From: QHXN01 sp032162705
GTDB lineage: Bacteria > Acidobacteriota > Blastocatellia > Pyrinomonadales > Pyrinomonadaceae
DNA length: 64,000 nt
Direction: 5' to 3'
Assembly: GCA_032162705.1 (NCBI GenBank)
Contig: JAVRON010000124.1
Span: 1 to 64,000, forward strand
Shown: one piece after another, positions 15,711 to 27,233 of the stretch
How positions within the stretch are numbered: position 1 is the first letter of the stretch
How the letters are laid out: every line of letters begins with the position of its first letter
Notes under the pieces: generated by a model
The model's database searches: none
The model's input: the letters and a program-made list of their open reading frames with translations, nothing else
What the model was told of the DNA's origin: nothing
Translations under genes and position numbers: made by a program

Positions 15711-17573
15711 ATGAACGCACTTCCGATCATCGTCGGCGCGCTGTGTGTGATGGCGATTGCGTATCGTTACTACTCGGCCTTTCTCGCCGCGAAGGTTCTG
15801 GTGCTCGACGCTTCTGCGCCCGTGCCGTCTGAGACGATGTACGACGGGCATAATTACTACCCGACGAACAAGTGGGTTCTCTTCGGACACCACTTCGCGG
15901 CCATCTCGGGCGCGGGGCCTCTGATCGGGCCCGTGCTCGCCGCGCAGTTCGGTTTTCTGCCCGGACTCCTCTGGCTCGTCATCGGCGTCTGTCTGGGCGG
16001 GGCCGTCCACGACTTCATGATTCTGGTCGCGAGCGTCAGGCGCAAGGGCAAGTCGCTCGCAGAGATTGCGCGCACCGAGATCAGCCCGCTCTCGGGACTC
16101 GTCGCCGCCGTAGCGATTCTTTTCATCGTCGTGATCGCACTCGCGGGCCTCGGCCTCGTCGTCGTCAACGCTCTGGCCGAGTCGCCCTGGGGCACTTTCA
16201 CCGTCGGCTTCACCATCCCTCTGGCGCTGCTGATGGGACTCTACATGTACCGCTTCCGCGTGGGGAGGATTCGCGAGGCGAGCGCCATCGGAGTGGCGGG
16301 ACTGCTCTTCGCGGTCGTTGTCGGCGGGTGGGTGGCCGACTCTTCTTGGGCACAGTCTTTCACCTTCTCGAAAGGTACGATCACGCTGCTGATGGCCGGC
16401 TACGGCTTCATCGCGTCGGTGCTGCCCGTCTGGATGCTTCTGTGCCCGCGCGATTACCTCTCGTCGTATCTGAAGATCGGCACGGTGGCGGTGCTTATCC
16501 TCGGCGTCATCCTCGTCCACCCTAACTTGAACATGCCCGCCTTCACGCCCTTTGTCCACGGCGGTGGGCCCGTCATTCCGGGCAAGGTCTACCCCTTCGT
16601 CTTCATCACCATCGCGTGCGGCGCGATCAGCGGCTTTCACGCTCTCATCTCTTCGGGCACGACGCCGAAGATGATCTCGAACGAGCGCGACACGCGTGTG
16701 ATCGGCTACGGCGGGATGCTGATGGAGGGCGTCGTCGGCGTCGTCGCTTTGATAGCGGCCACGTCGCTCTTCCCCGGCGACTACTTCGCCATCAACACCG
16801 CGCAGGGCACTCCCGCGCAGTCAGCGCACTACGTGCAGATGGTCGAGACACACACCGCCGAAGGCTTCGACTTACAGCCGAAAGAGATTGACAGGCTTGA
16901 GGCCGAGTCGGGCGAGAAGAATCTTCGGGGCAGGACGGGCGGCGCGGTGACGCTCGCGCTCGGCATCGCGAAAATCTTTGGAGGGATACCGGGGCTGGCA
17001 GGGCTGATGAAGTATTGGTATCACTTCGCCATCATGTTTGAGGCGCTCTTTATCCTGACGACCATCGACACGGGCACGCGTGTGGCGCGCTTCCTCGTCG
17101 GTGAGTTCGCCGGAAGGTTTTACCAAAAATTTGAGAACCCGAACTGGCTACCCGGCTCGCTCGCGACGACCGCGCTCGTCGTCGCGGGCTGGGCCGCCTT
17201 TATCCGTTCAGGCTCGATCTCGACGATCTGGCCCATGTTCGGCATCGCCAACCAACTGCTCGCGGCGGTCGCGCTCTGCGTCGCCACGACCGTCATCATC
17301 AACTCGGGCCGCGCGCGCTATGCCTGGACGACCATCATGCCGCTCTCGTTCGTCGCCACGACGACGCTCGTCGCGGGCTGGCAGTCCATCACCGACAACT
17401 TCTGGCCGCTCGCGCAACGCCCCGAGACCGCCGCGCAAGGCTACATCAACACCGCGCTGACGGCCGTGCTGATGGCCGCCTCCATCGTCATCCTCTTCGA
17501 CTCTGTGCGCCGCTGGACGCGCGGACGCCGCAGCCCGTCCGTTGAGCCGCAGCCCGTCGCCCAAACCCCTTAA
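15711..17573 (+). CDS. cstA: Carbon starvation protein CstA
   Basis: 620 residues, many membrane helices, shorter than E. coli CstA (about 700) but typical for other phyla. Family motifs are clear: YYSAFLAAKVL near the start, PTNKWVLFGHHFAAISGAGPLIGP (in segments), ISGFHALISSGTTPKMI and FEALFILTTIDTGTRVARFL. CstA proteins import peptides or pyruvate during nutrient limitation. It follows the dehydrogenase gene by 20 bases, with an AGGGAC ribosome site, so the permease, dehydrogenase and CstA genes may be one transcription unit. Confidence 0.95.
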   Translation: MNALPIIVGALCVMAIAYRYYSAFLAAKVLVLDASAPVPSETMYDGHNYYPTNKWVLFGHHFAAISGAGPLIGPVLAAQFGFLPGLLWLVIGVCLGGAVHDFMILVASVRRKGKSLAEIARTEISPLSGLVAAVAILFIVVIALAGLGLVVVNALAESPWGTFTVGFTIPLALLMGLYMYRFRVGRIREASAIGVAGLLFAVVVGGWVADSSWAQSFTFSKGTITLLMAGYGFIASVLPVWMLLCPRDYLSSYLKIGTVAVLILGVILVHPNLNMPAFTPFVHGGGPVIPGKVYPFVFITIACGAISGFHALISSGTTPKMISNERDTRVIGYGGMLMEGVVGVVALIAATSLFPGDYFAINTAQGTPAQSAHYVQMVETHTAEGFDLQPKEIDRLEAESGEKNLRGRTGGAVTLALGIAKIFGGIPGLAGLMKYWYHFAIMFEALFILTTIDTGTRVARFLVGEFAGRFYQKFENPNWLPGSLATTALVVAGWAAFIRSGSISTIWPMFGIANQLLAAVALCVATTVIINSGRARYAWTTIMPLSFVATTTLVAGWQSITDNFWPLAQRPETAAQGYINTALTAVLMAASIVILFDSVRRWTRGRRSPSVEPQPVAQTP

Positions 17574-17587
17574 GCAGCGTCACGGCT

Positions 17588-17616
17588 TTGAACTTTGGAC
17601 TTTTTTCAGCCATAAT
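17588..17616 (+). promoter_or_regulatory. Candidate sigma-70 promoter and long leader of the pyrophosphatase gene
   Basis: TTGAAC (17588-17593) and CATAAT (17611-17616) with a 17-base spacer. The implied leader of about 160 bases contains small perfect hairpins, for example GCGACT(GGAGAGC)AGTCGC near 17677-17695. No riboswitch class was recognised. Confidence 0.5.
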
Positions 17617-17785
17617 GCCCCTCTTTTAGTGAGACCAAAAAACGGGTCTGTGCGGATAAGGAGCACGTCCTCTCGTGCGACTGGAGAGCAGTCGCATGCG
17701 TCGTGCCGCACGCGCAGTCTCGCGCTCCCGAAGGCGCGTTTTCACTCGCCACTCTTTAGAAGAACAGAGAAAGGAATCGTTCAAC

Positions 17786-20470
<2,685 letters not shown>

Positions 20471-20514
20471 CGGTAAAGTCAGATAGACGAGACCGCAATT
20501 TCGAGGAGAACTTT

Positions 20515-21111
20515 GTGAACACTTACGCCAAAGCAGACACACTGGTGGGCGCGTTCGTCGCGCCGCTCGACTGGATGAGGTCGGTCGCGCTCGTCGTGGG
20601 TTTCAGTCTTTTGACGGCGCTCGCGGCGCAGGTCGTCATCCCGCTGCCGTGGACGCCCGTACCCCTGACGGGGCAGACGTTCGCGGTGCTCTTGACGGGG
20701 GCGCTGCTCGGCTCGCGTCTGGGCGCGCTCGCGTTGGTCGCATATCTCGTCGAGGGCGCGTCGGGGCTTCCCTTCTTCCGAGGCGGCGCGGGCGGAGTGC
20801 AGCACCTCTTAGGCGCGACCGCAGGCTATCTCTTCGCCTTCCCCGCCGCGGCCTTCGTCACGGGCTACCTGGCCGAGCGCGGATGGGACAGGCGATTCAT
20901 GACGGCGGCGGCGGCGATGGCGCTCGGCTCGTTCGTCATCCTCGCGGGTGGGTGGGCATGGCTCGCCGTTCTTACGGGCAGCGCCGCTGAAGGTTTCCGG
21001 CTCGGCGTCGGATGGTTTCTCGTCGGCGACCTCGTTAAGATCGCGCTGGCCGCCGCAACGCTCCCCGCCGGTTGGAGCCTTCTGCGCCGCAATCGATCAG
21101 AAGACGTTTAA
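20515..21111 (+). CDS. bioY: Biotin transporter BioY (substrate-binding S component)
   Basis: 198 residues, GTG start with GGAG upstream. About six membrane helices. The BioY signature is present: PLPWTPVPLTGQTFAVLLTGALLGSRLG (in segments), YLVEGASGLPFFRGG and GATAGYLFAFPAAAFVTGYL. It captures biotin in the membrane, working alone or with an EcfAT module, none of which is in this window. A strong terminator follows 70 bases downstream. It is separated from the pyrophosphatase by 44 bases, so co-transcription is possible. Confidence 0.95.
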   Translation: MNTYAKADTLVGAFVAPLDWMRSVALVVGFSLLTALAAQVVIPLPWTPVPLTGQTFAVLLTGALLGSRLGALALVAYLVEGASGLPFFRGGAGGVQHLLGATAGYLFAFPAAAFVTGYLAERGWDRRFMTAAAAMALGSFVILAGGWAWLAVLTGSAAEGFRLGVGWFLVGDLVKIALAAATLPAGWSLLRRNRSEDV

Positions 21112-21180
21112 GAGCGCCCGCGTCAAGCGCGCAGGCCGCAAGCAAACACGCCGTCATTAGAGACGGCGGATAGACGCCAA

Positions 21181-21221
21181 GAGCCACGGCCCTTGAAAGG
21201 GCCGTGGCTCTCGTTTTTTTT
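21181..21221 (+). terminator. Rho-independent terminator
   Basis: GAGCCACGGCCC (21181-21192) pairs perfectly with GGGCCGTGGCTC (21199-21210), followed by TCG and eight T. It ends the pyrophosphatase/bioY unit. Confidence 0.95.
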
Positions 21222-21264
21222 ACGCGCACGCGTCTGCTTTTTTACGCGTGTGCCCCGGCGCGAA

Positions 21265-21294
21265 TTGAAACAACCTCGGCGGCGAAACTATAAT
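21265..21294 (+). promoter_or_regulatory. Sigma-70 type promoter
   Basis: TTGAAA (21265-21270) and TATAAT (21289-21294) with an 18-base spacer, 94 bases before the secreted protein gene at 21388. Confidence 0.65.
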
Positions 21295-21387
21295 CTCAGT
21301 TGTTTTCGGGCACGCATGTGCTCCGGCCCGGCTTCCCGGCGCGGCCACGGAAACCGTCACCTCTGGCTCACGCCGAAAGGACGAAAC

Positions 21388-22095
21388 ATGAAACGCCTTG
21401 CCCCGTCGCTGCTGGCCTTCATCCTTCTGTCCGCCCCGACGCACGCGGCGCGGGCCGCAAACACGCACGCCCCTGCGCGACTGCCTTTCGTTAGCTCTGC
21501 GCGACTGCTTTTCGCCATGACCCCGTCGATCCGGCAGGGACGAAACACGCGCCGCAAGCACACGAGCGGCGCGACTTCGCGACCCAGGGCCACGGCCACA
21601 TCCGCGGGCAAGCCTGTGAGCACATCGGCGGGCGCGGGCAGCAGCCGTCCCGTCCAAACAACGACGCCCACTGTTCGGCTCGACGATACGGTTACGAACG
21701 AACCGTTGACGAGACCTGCGGGTAAGACGGACGACGAACTGGCAGCCGAAGCCTTCAACTCGGCGCTCAACGAGGCGCTGCGCAAACCACTCGCGGGCGA
21801 GACACGCGTGCGCGGGGTTTTGACGCGCATCGAGTGCGTCCCTGAAGGGCTTGTCTTCATCGTCAAAGCGGGCGACGGCCAGCTTCGCCTGTCGAGCGGC
21901 AGCTTCAAAGAGATTCACATCCTCGCCTTCACGCCCGACGCGGGCAAAGAGATGTCCTGCGGCCCGCGCAAACGCGAGAGCCAAGTCGTAGTCACCTACC
22001 GCGCCACGCCGGACGCTGCCGCCAAGACCGACGGCTCACTCGTCGCGCTAGAGTTCGTCCCCGTCAGCTTTCAACTGAAGAAGGAAGAGAAGTAG
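21388..22095 (+). CDS. Secreted protein of unknown function
   Basis: 235 residues from the ATG at 21388 (GAAAGG upstream); an earlier in-frame ATG at 21193 lies inside the terminator and is rejected. Signal peptide MKRLAPSLLAFILLSAPTHA. A Ser/Thr/Arg-rich disordered stretch (50-100) is followed by a compact domain of about 120 residues: DDELAAEAFNSALNEALRKP, then RGVLTRIECVPEGLVFIVKAG and LRLSSGSFKEIHIL with one pair of Cys, and a late MSCGPRKRESQVVVTYR. Not recognised. The small beta-rich C-terminal domain resembles proteins with OB or SH3-like folds, but I cannot assign it. Confidence 0.8.
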   Translation: MKRLAPSLLAFILLSAPTHAARAANTHAPARLPFVSSARLLFAMTPSIRQGRNTRRKHTSGATSRPRATATSAGKPVSTSAGAGSSRPVQTTTPTVRLDDTVTNEPLTRPAGKTDDELAAEAFNSALNEALRKPLAGETRVRGVLTRIECVPEGLVFIVKAGDGQLRLSSGSFKEIHILAFTPDAGKEMSCGPRKRESQVVVTYRATPDAAAKTDGSLVALEFVPVSFQLKKEEK

Positions 22096-22097
22096 CC

Positions 22098-22227
<130 letters not shown>

Positions 22228-22305
22228 TCTCTTCCCCGGAAAAATTTGTGGAATGAATCCGTTGGTGGTAAAGATAGCGTACTCCTGAGAGGGGAGACGT
22301 GCAGC

Positions 22306-22902
22306 GTGTCAACACTCCCTAAACCCCCGGCGACGGAAGCAGAGTTGAGGCAGGCGGAACTGATCGGCTGCGTCGCCACTGGAGACCAGCAGGCGCTCGC
22401 CACGCTCTACGACACGACGAGCCGCACGGTCTACGGTCTCCTTCTACGCATCCTCGCCGACCCCTCGGCGGCTGAGGAAGTCTTGCTCGATGTGTACGCG
22501 CAGGTGTGGCGTCAGGCGGGCGCTTACAGCCGTGAGCGCGGCACTCCGCTGGCATGGCTAACGACCATCGCGCGCAGCCGTGCCATTGACCGCCTGCGGC
22601 GCACGCGCCAGCAACAGCAGCGGACGGGGCCCCTCGAAGAGGGGCTACGCATGGCGGCGGGCGGCGAGAGCGTTTTGGAAGGGGTGAGGGCGGGCGAGGT
22701 GCGCGAGGTGTTGCGCGCCGCTCTGGACGCGCTCGTGCCCGAGCAGCGCGAGGTGATCGAGCTGGCTTACTACGGCGGGATGAGCCACAGCGAGATCGCC
22801 TCGGCGCGGGGGCTTCCGCTCGGGACGGTGAAGACACGCACGCGGCTCGGGATGATGCGGCTGCGCGAGATGTTGAAGCCTGCATGGGAAGGGATTCTAT
22901 GA
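22306..22902 (+). CDS. ECF RNA polymerase sigma factor
   Basis: 198 residues from a GTG at 22306 with GAGAGGGGAG nine bases upstream. Region 2 (about 20-90) contains ALATLYDTTSRTVYGLLLRIL and AEEVLLDVYAQVWRQA. Region 4 (about 130-185) contains LVPEQREVIELAYYGGMSHSE and LPLGTVKTRTRLGMMRLRE. This is a two-domain sigma-70 family factor of the ECF class. Its stop overlaps the start of the next gene (ATGA), an anti-sigma factor with a zinc motif and a cupin domain, so activity should be held until that partner releases it. Confidence 0.93.
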   Translation: MSTLPKPPATEAELRQAELIGCVATGDQQALATLYDTTSRTVYGLLLRILADPSAAEEVLLDVYAQVWRQAGAYSRERGTPLAWLTTIARSRAIDRLRRTRQQQQRTGPLEEGLRMAAGGESVLEGVRAGEVREVLRAALDALVPEQREVIELAYYGGMSHSEIASARGLPLGTVKTRTRLGMMRLREMLKPAWEGIL

Positions 22903-23606
22903 GCCACACGACGACCGATGAAGAGATGACGGGCCAAGCCGCGCTCTATGCCCTGGGCGCGCTCGATTCGTCGGAGGCACGAGCCTTCGAGGAGCATTTG
23001 AAGGAAGGCTGCGCGACTTGCGCGGCGGAGTTGCGCGAGTTCGAGAGCGTCGCCTCAGACCTCGGGCTGGCTGCGCCGCAGGCTGAGCCGCCCGCGAACG
23101 TCCGCGCCCGCCTGCTCGCACTCGTCTCTGAAAGGGAAGGCGCGGGCGCGTCGGGCGAATCAGGAACGGAGACAGCGTGCGCCTCGAACTTGACTGGGGA
23201 CGCTACGAGCGACGGCTCGAACTTGTCCGACATCGCTCCGGCTGACGGCCCGAACCTGCGCCGCGACACGGCAGCGGGCTTTCTCGTCGTGCGCGCGGGC
23301 GAGGGCAAATGGTTCGAGACGAAGGATGCGGGTATCTCTTACAAGCTGCTCTTCGCGGATCGCGAGCGCGGCACCTTCACCACACTCGTCAGGATGGAGG
23401 CGGGCGCGCGCATCCCACGTCACCGACACCTCGGCGTCGAGCAGTGTCTCGTCCTCGAAGGCGACGTGCGCTCAGGCGTAGTCGAGATGCTGGCGGGCGA
23501 CTTCAACTGCTCGCTGCCGGGCAGCGTCCACGACGAGTTACGGACGGAGAAGGGCGCGCTCCTCCTCATCGTCTCGCCCGAGCATTACGAGGTCGTCGCG
23601 CCGTAA
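22899..23606 (+). CDS. ChrR-like anti-sigma factor with cupin domain
   Basis: 235 residues from the ATG at 22899, overlapping the sigma gene stop by four bases. The N-terminal anti-sigma domain has the HxxxCxxC zinc motif (EEHLKEGCATC, about residues 28-38). A low-complexity linker (85-125) includes repeated DGSNL/DGPNL units. The C-terminal cupin (about 130-235) carries IPRHRHLGVEQCLVLEG and the second cupin stretch PGSVHDEL, giving His/Glu/His metal ligands. ChrR-type factors sense singlet oxygen or peroxides through these two metal sites; the same trigger is likely but not shown here. The protein has no membrane helix, so it is cytoplasmic. Confidence 0.9.
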   Translation: MSHTTTDEEMTGQAALYALGALDSSEARAFEEHLKEGCATCAAELREFESVASDLGLAAPQAEPPANVRARLLALVSEREGAGASGESGTETACASNLTGDATSDGSNLSDIAPADGPNLRRDTAAGFLVVRAGEGKWFETKDAGISYKLLFADRERGTFTTLVRMEAGARIPRHRHLGVEQCLVLEGDVRSGVVEMLAGDFNCSLPGSVHDELRTEKGALLLIVSPEHYEVVAP

Positions 23607-23732
23607 GGCAAAGCTTCTGCTCGAAGTTTGGAAGCGTTCCGCCCCGCCGCGTGTCGCGTGTTATAATTCGCCTTCAGTCCGAAATCCCAACAGGCCGCTC
23701 GTACCAAAATTTTATCGGGAGGGTTTTAACCA

Positions 23733-24830
23733 ATGGCTACCGAACTCAAGCGCGAAGGCTCTGCACTCGGGCGCATCGAGGAGCTTCTGGGCGAGGACGG
23801 GCGCGCGCTGCTCGAATTCAACTCGCCGAAGATCGCGCGTGACCTGCTGCACACGCCGGGCCCCGATTTCGTTGACCGCGTGTGGTCGCACTCCGACCGC
23901 AGCCCGCAGGTCTTGCGCTCGCTCCAGAGTCTTTTTGATTACGGGCGGCTCTCGGGCACAGGCTACCTCTCGATCCTTCCGGTCGATCAAGGGATAGAGC
24001 ATTCGGCGGGCGCATCGTTTGCGCCGAACCCGATCTACTTCGACCCCGAGAACATCGTCCGCCTCGCCATCGAAGGCGGCTGCAACGCGGTCGCCTCCAC
24101 GTTCGGCGTGCTCGGCGTCGTCGCGCGCAAGTACGCGCACAAGATTCCCTTCATCGTCAAGATCAACCACAACGAGCTTTTGACCTACCCGAACAAGTTC
24201 GACCAGATCATGTTCGGCTCCGTCGAAGAGGCGCACCAGATGGGCGCGGTCGCCGTCGGCGCAACCATCTACTTCGGCTCTGAAGAGTCGGGTCGCCAGA
24301 TCGTCGAGGTCGCCGAGGCGTTCTCGCTCGCACACGAGCTTGGGATGGCGACCGTCCTCTGGTGCTACCTGCGCAACCCTGCGTTCAAGTCGAAGGAGGG
24401 CGACATGCACACCGCCGCCGACCTGACGGGACAGGCCAACCACCTCGGCGTCACCATCCAGGCCGACATCATCAAGCAGAAGCTGCCCGAGCGTAACGGC
24501 GGCTACAACCTCTTGAACGTCGAGAGCGCATACGGCAAGACGAACCCGAAGATTTATACAGACCTGACGAGCGATAACCCCGTCGATCTCGTCCGCTATC
24601 AGGTCTTGAACTGCTTCATGGGTCGCTGCGGCCTCATCAACTCGGGCGGCGAATCGAAGGGGCAGACTGATATGGCCGAGGCCGTCCGCACCGCCGTCAT
24701 CAACAAACGCGGCGGCGGCATGGGACTCATCTCGGGACGCAAAGCCTTCCAGCGTCCGATGCAGGAGGGCATCGCGCTCTTAAACGCCATTCAGGACGTG
24801 TACCTCGCCGAAGAGATCACGGTGGCTTGA
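23733..24830 (+). CDS. fbaB: Class I fructose-bisphosphate aldolase (FbaB/DhnA type)
   Basis: 365 residues. It matches the DhnA/FbaB class I aldolases: YLSILPVDQGIEHSAGASFA near residues 87-106, KINHNELLTYPNK, VAVGATIYFGSEES, TIQADIIKQKLP (candidate Schiff-base lysine region) and the phosphate-binding LINSGGESKG. The enzyme cleaves fructose 1,6-bisphosphate in glycolysis or runs in reverse in gluconeogenesis, with no metal. Upstream, TATAAT at 23662-23667 is a likely -10 box, and GGGAGGG precedes the ATG by about nine bases. It lies between two sigma/anti-sigma modules with no evident functional link. Confidence 0.95.
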   Translation: MATELKREGSALGRIEELLGEDGRALLEFNSPKIARDLLHTPGPDFVDRVWSHSDRSPQVLRSLQSLFDYGRLSGTGYLSILPVDQGIEHSAGASFAPNPIYFDPENIVRLAIEGGCNAVASTFGVLGVVARKYAHKIPFIVKINHNELLTYPNKFDQIMFGSVEEAHQMGAVAVGATIYFGSEESGRQIVEVAEAFSLAHELGMATVLWCYLRNPAFKSKEGDMHTAADLTGQANHLGVTIQADIIKQKLPERNGGYNLLNVESAYGKTNPKIYTDLTSDNPVDLVRYQVLNCFMGRCGLINSGGESKGQTDMAEAVRTAVINKRGGGMGLISGRKAFQRPMQEGIALLNAIQDVYLAEEITVA

Positions 24831-24940
24831 AGGAAGTAGACAGTAGTCAGTAGTCAGTAGTCAGTAGAAGAGCTATCACTATCCAATCGTCAAAGTCTCT
24901 GCGGCTGCGTCCGCGACGCGGAGCGCTACTGACTACTTCC
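24831..24940. repeat. Period-7 palindrome (AGTAGTC-type)
   Basis: Left arm 24832-24870 of AGTAGTC units, short right arm 24924-24940. The centre resembles that of the elements at 22098 and 55514 (GGAGCG near the right arm, CTCTTCTACTG on the complementary strand), but is more diverged. Confidence 0.75.
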
Positions 24941-24981
24941 TTCTGTCTCCTGAATCTGCCGGGCTGCGCGCCATCGTAGAT

Positions 24982-25620
24982 ATGAAGGTGCGTAGCCTGA
25001 ATCTTTTTAGCGGGGCGAAAGGATTGTCACTGTCGAATCCACAGACGGACGCGGAAGACGCAGGACTCCTGCACGCCACAGCGCGCGGGGACGAAGGCGC
25101 GTTCGCACAGGTCTATGACCGCTATAGCCCCATCCTTTTCGGCCTCCTGCTCCGTATATTACGTAGCCGCTCTGAAGCGGAGGACGTTTTGCAGGAAGTC
25201 TTCCTGCAAGTCTGGCAGCAGGCGCGCTCCTTCGACGCCGCGCGGGGACGTGCTTTCACATGGCTGGTGACGCTCGCACGCAGCCGCGCCATTGACCGCC
25301 TGCGCTCAGTCGATTCGCGCGAGCGTGCGGCGCAACGCTCGGCTGAAGACGCGCCGCCCGCGTCTGAAGGGCAGGAGTGGGCGGATACGGCGGCGATACG
25401 CGCCGAGCGTGCGGAGGCCGTGCAGGGCGCGCTCGCGGAGTTGCCCGAGGAGCAGAGGCAGGTGCTCGTGCTCGCCTATCTTGAAGGGATGTCGCAATCC
25501 GAGATCGCAGTCGCGAAGAATCAGCCGCTCGGCACGGTGAAGACGCGCACGCGCTCGGGACTGAAGAAGCTGAGCGAGGCGTTGAGCGCAAGGCTCGGTC
25601 GGAGCGCGACCTCACAATGA
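24982..25620 (+). CDS. ECF RNA polymerase sigma factor
   Basis: 212 residues. Region 2 contains AFAQVYDRYSPILFGLLLRIL and AEDVLQEVFLQVWQQ; region 4 contains LPEEQRQVLVLAYLEGMSQSE and QPLGTVKTRTRSGLKKLSEAL. It is closely similar in layout to the sigma factor at 22306, suggesting paralogues. The start is uncertain: no good ribosome site precedes this ATG, and internal starts near residue 17 would still leave both domains intact. An RskA-type anti-sigma gene follows after 227 bases. Confidence 0.92.
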   Translation: MKVRSLNLFSGAKGLSLSNPQTDAEDAGLLHATARGDEGAFAQVYDRYSPILFGLLLRILRSRSEAEDVLQEVFLQVWQQARSFDAARGRAFTWLVTLARSRAIDRLRSVDSRERAAQRSAEDAPPASEGQEWADTAAIRAERAEAVQGALAELPEEQRQVLVLAYLEGMSQSEIAVAKNQPLGTVKTRTRSGLKKLSEALSARLGRSATSQ

Positions 25621-25677
25621 TGTTGGAGTGCGGCCACACAATGATGGAAGTGATAGTCGTCGGACAGTAGCGGCAGG

Positions 25678-25731
25678 ATGAAATTTACGGATGTGAAATT
25701 TACAAGTTCATAGGGGTGACATTTACGAGGG
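25678..25731 (+). repeat. Three short TGAAATTTAC-type direct repeats
   Basis: ATGAAATTTACGG (25679), GTGAAATTTACAAG (25693) and GTGACATTTACGAG (25717) lie between the sigma gene and its anti-sigma gene. They could be operator sites or the worn end of an insertion element; the sequence does not decide. Confidence 0.4.
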
Positions 25732-25847
25732 GGATTTTCGAGGTGGAGGGTTTCAGTTAAGTTAAAAGCACCGGGCGGCAGGCTTCGACCAGAGGCGGGC
25801 CCGGCATCTCAAGAGTGAGCGTGCGCGGAAGTCACGGAAGTTTTTTG

Positions 25848-26765
25848 ATGCGGCACGAAGACTACAAACAGTTGCTGGCGCTGGAAGCGTTGGGCGCGCT
25901 CGACGAGGGCGAACGTCGCACGCTCGAAGAGCACTTGCCGTCGTGTGCAGAGTGCCGCGCAGAGTTGCGTGAGTTGAGCGACGCATCGGCTTCGCTCGCC
26001 TACACGGTCGCGCCGGTCATGCCGCCGACGGCGTTGCGCGTGCGTGTGCTTGAAAGCGTACGCGCTGTAGTAGACCCCTCGAAAGCGTTGGTAGACCCTT
26101 CGGAGGCGTTCGACGCCGCACGCAACACCCCGGCTGCAATAGGGGAGAGCACACGACGCTCTGCCGCGACGGAGACGGACGCGCGCCGACTCCTCGGGCG
26201 CTTCAGCCTGTGGCAACTTTTGACGGGGCGGCCTTCGCTCGGCTTCGGGGCGGCCTTTGCCGCACTCGCCATCGTCATACTCGGCGTCGCCACCCTCTCT
26301 TTGTGGGGGCGCGCGGCGGCGCTGGGCCGTGAGGTGGCGCGTCTGTCCGAGAAGCTGACCAACGCGCAGAGCGAGTTGGGCGCGCAGCGTGAACAGCTCG
26401 CGAGTGCGCGCGACGTGGACGAGTTTCTTGCCACGCCCGGCGCGCGCATCGCGCAACTGGCGGGCAAGCCGGCTGCGCCACAGGCACGTGCGATGCTCGC
26501 CTACGACCGCTCGACGGGGCGTGCCGTGATGATCGCCTCGGGGTTGCCGCCCGCGCCCGCCGGGCACGCCTACCAGCTCTGGCTCATTGCCGACAACAAG
26601 CCCTTGCCCGGCGGCACCTTCAAGACGGATGCGGAAGGCCGTGCGCGCATGAGCGACCGACTGCCCGCGGGCATCAACAGTCCCACCTTCGCCGTCACGC
26701 TCGAACGCGACGGCGGCGAGAGCGCGCCGAAGGGCGACATGTATCTGCTCGGTTCAGCATCGTAG
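25848..26765 (+). CDS. RskA-type membrane anti-sigma factor
   Basis: 305 residues from the ATG at 25848 (GGAAG upstream). The N-terminal zinc-type anti-sigma domain has EEHLPSCAEC (HxxxCxxC form). A linker with a duplicated VDPSKA/VDPSEA unit follows, then one membrane helix (about 135-157, AAFAALAIVILGVATLSLW). An extracytoplasmic coiled segment leads to the RskA (anti-sigma-K) domain: PAPAGHAYQLWLIADNKPLPG and FAVTLERDGG. It should hold the partner sigma factor at the membrane and release it on an envelope signal, usually through proteolysis. Confidence 0.9.
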   Translation: MRHEDYKQLLALEALGALDEGERRTLEEHLPSCAECRAELRELSDASASLAYTVAPVMPPTALRVRVLESVRAVVDPSKALVDPSEAFDAARNTPAAIGESTRRSAATETDARRLLGRFSLWQLLTGRPSLGFGAAFAALAIVILGVATLSLWGRAAALGREVARLSEKLTNAQSELGAQREQLASARDVDEFLATPGARIAQLAGKPAAPQARAMLAYDRSTGRAVMIASGLPPAPAGHAYQLWLIADNKPLPGGTFKTDAEGRARMSDRLPAGINSPTFAVTLERDGGESAPKGDMYLLGSAS

Positions 26766-26851
26766 GAGGGATGAGGGATGAGTTTAAGACAAACTCTTAT
26801 TCATCACTCATCCCCCATCCCTCCGCCCTCATCCCTTGACTTCATCCCTCT
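26764..26851. repeat. Period-7 palindrome (GGGATGA-type)
   Basis: GGAGGGATGAGGGATGAG at 26765-26782 and several reverse-complement CATCCC units up to 26851. The repeat begins on the anti-sigma gene's stop codon. Confidence 0.75.
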
Positions 26852-26933
26852 CCTCCTTCCGCCGTTCTGCGTTCGACATCTCGTCTGCTAAACTGTCCGG
26901 CAAAGAAAAGACCCGAAAGATCGAAGGAGCAAG

Positions 26934-27140
26934 GTGGCTGTGGCGGATAATAAACCGAAGGTGTCGAATGAAATTTCAGAGGGGACGGGGCAGTTCGACG
27001 CCCGCTTCGTCCTCTGGCGCATGTTCTGCGCCGAAAACAATGTCGCGGTCGAGACTCTCCCCAGCGACCTCACCGGCGAAACCAAAGACAAGTGGGAACA
27101 GCTCAAGAACGAGCAGCTTAAAAAGCCCACGGAGAAGTGA
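26934..27140 (+). CDS. Small acidic protein of unknown function
   Basis: 68 residues, GTG start with GAAGGAG six bases upstream, which supports real translation. The sequence is hydrophilic: ARFVLWRMFCAENNVAVE in the middle, then a Lys/Glu-rich helix (KDKWEQLKNEQLKK). No signal peptide or membrane segment. The TGA stop (27138-27140) lies within the left arm of the hairpin repeat at 27137. Not recognised. Confidence 0.65.
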   Translation: MAVADNKPKVSNEISEGTGQFDARFVLWRMFCAENNVAVETLPSDLTGETKDKWEQLKNEQLKKPTEK

Positions 27141-27207
27141 TGAGTGATAAGTGATAAGAAAGTCAAAGCACGGCTGCTGTTCTTTCTTATCACTTATCAC
27201 TCATCAC
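27137..27207. repeat. Perfect hairpin of period-7 repeats (GTGATAA-type)
   Basis: 26-base arms at 27137-27162 and 27182-27207 are exact reverse complements around a 19-base loop. It lies between the small gene, whose stop it contains, and the radical SAM gene, ending 13 bases before that gene's ribosome site. Confidence 0.9.
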
Positions 27208-27233
27208 TTATCACTTATCGGAGGTTTTCCGAG

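Noticed and set aside
17617..17785. Riboswitch in the pyrophosphatase leader
   Set aside because: Small hairpins exist, but no known aptamer consensus could be recognised.
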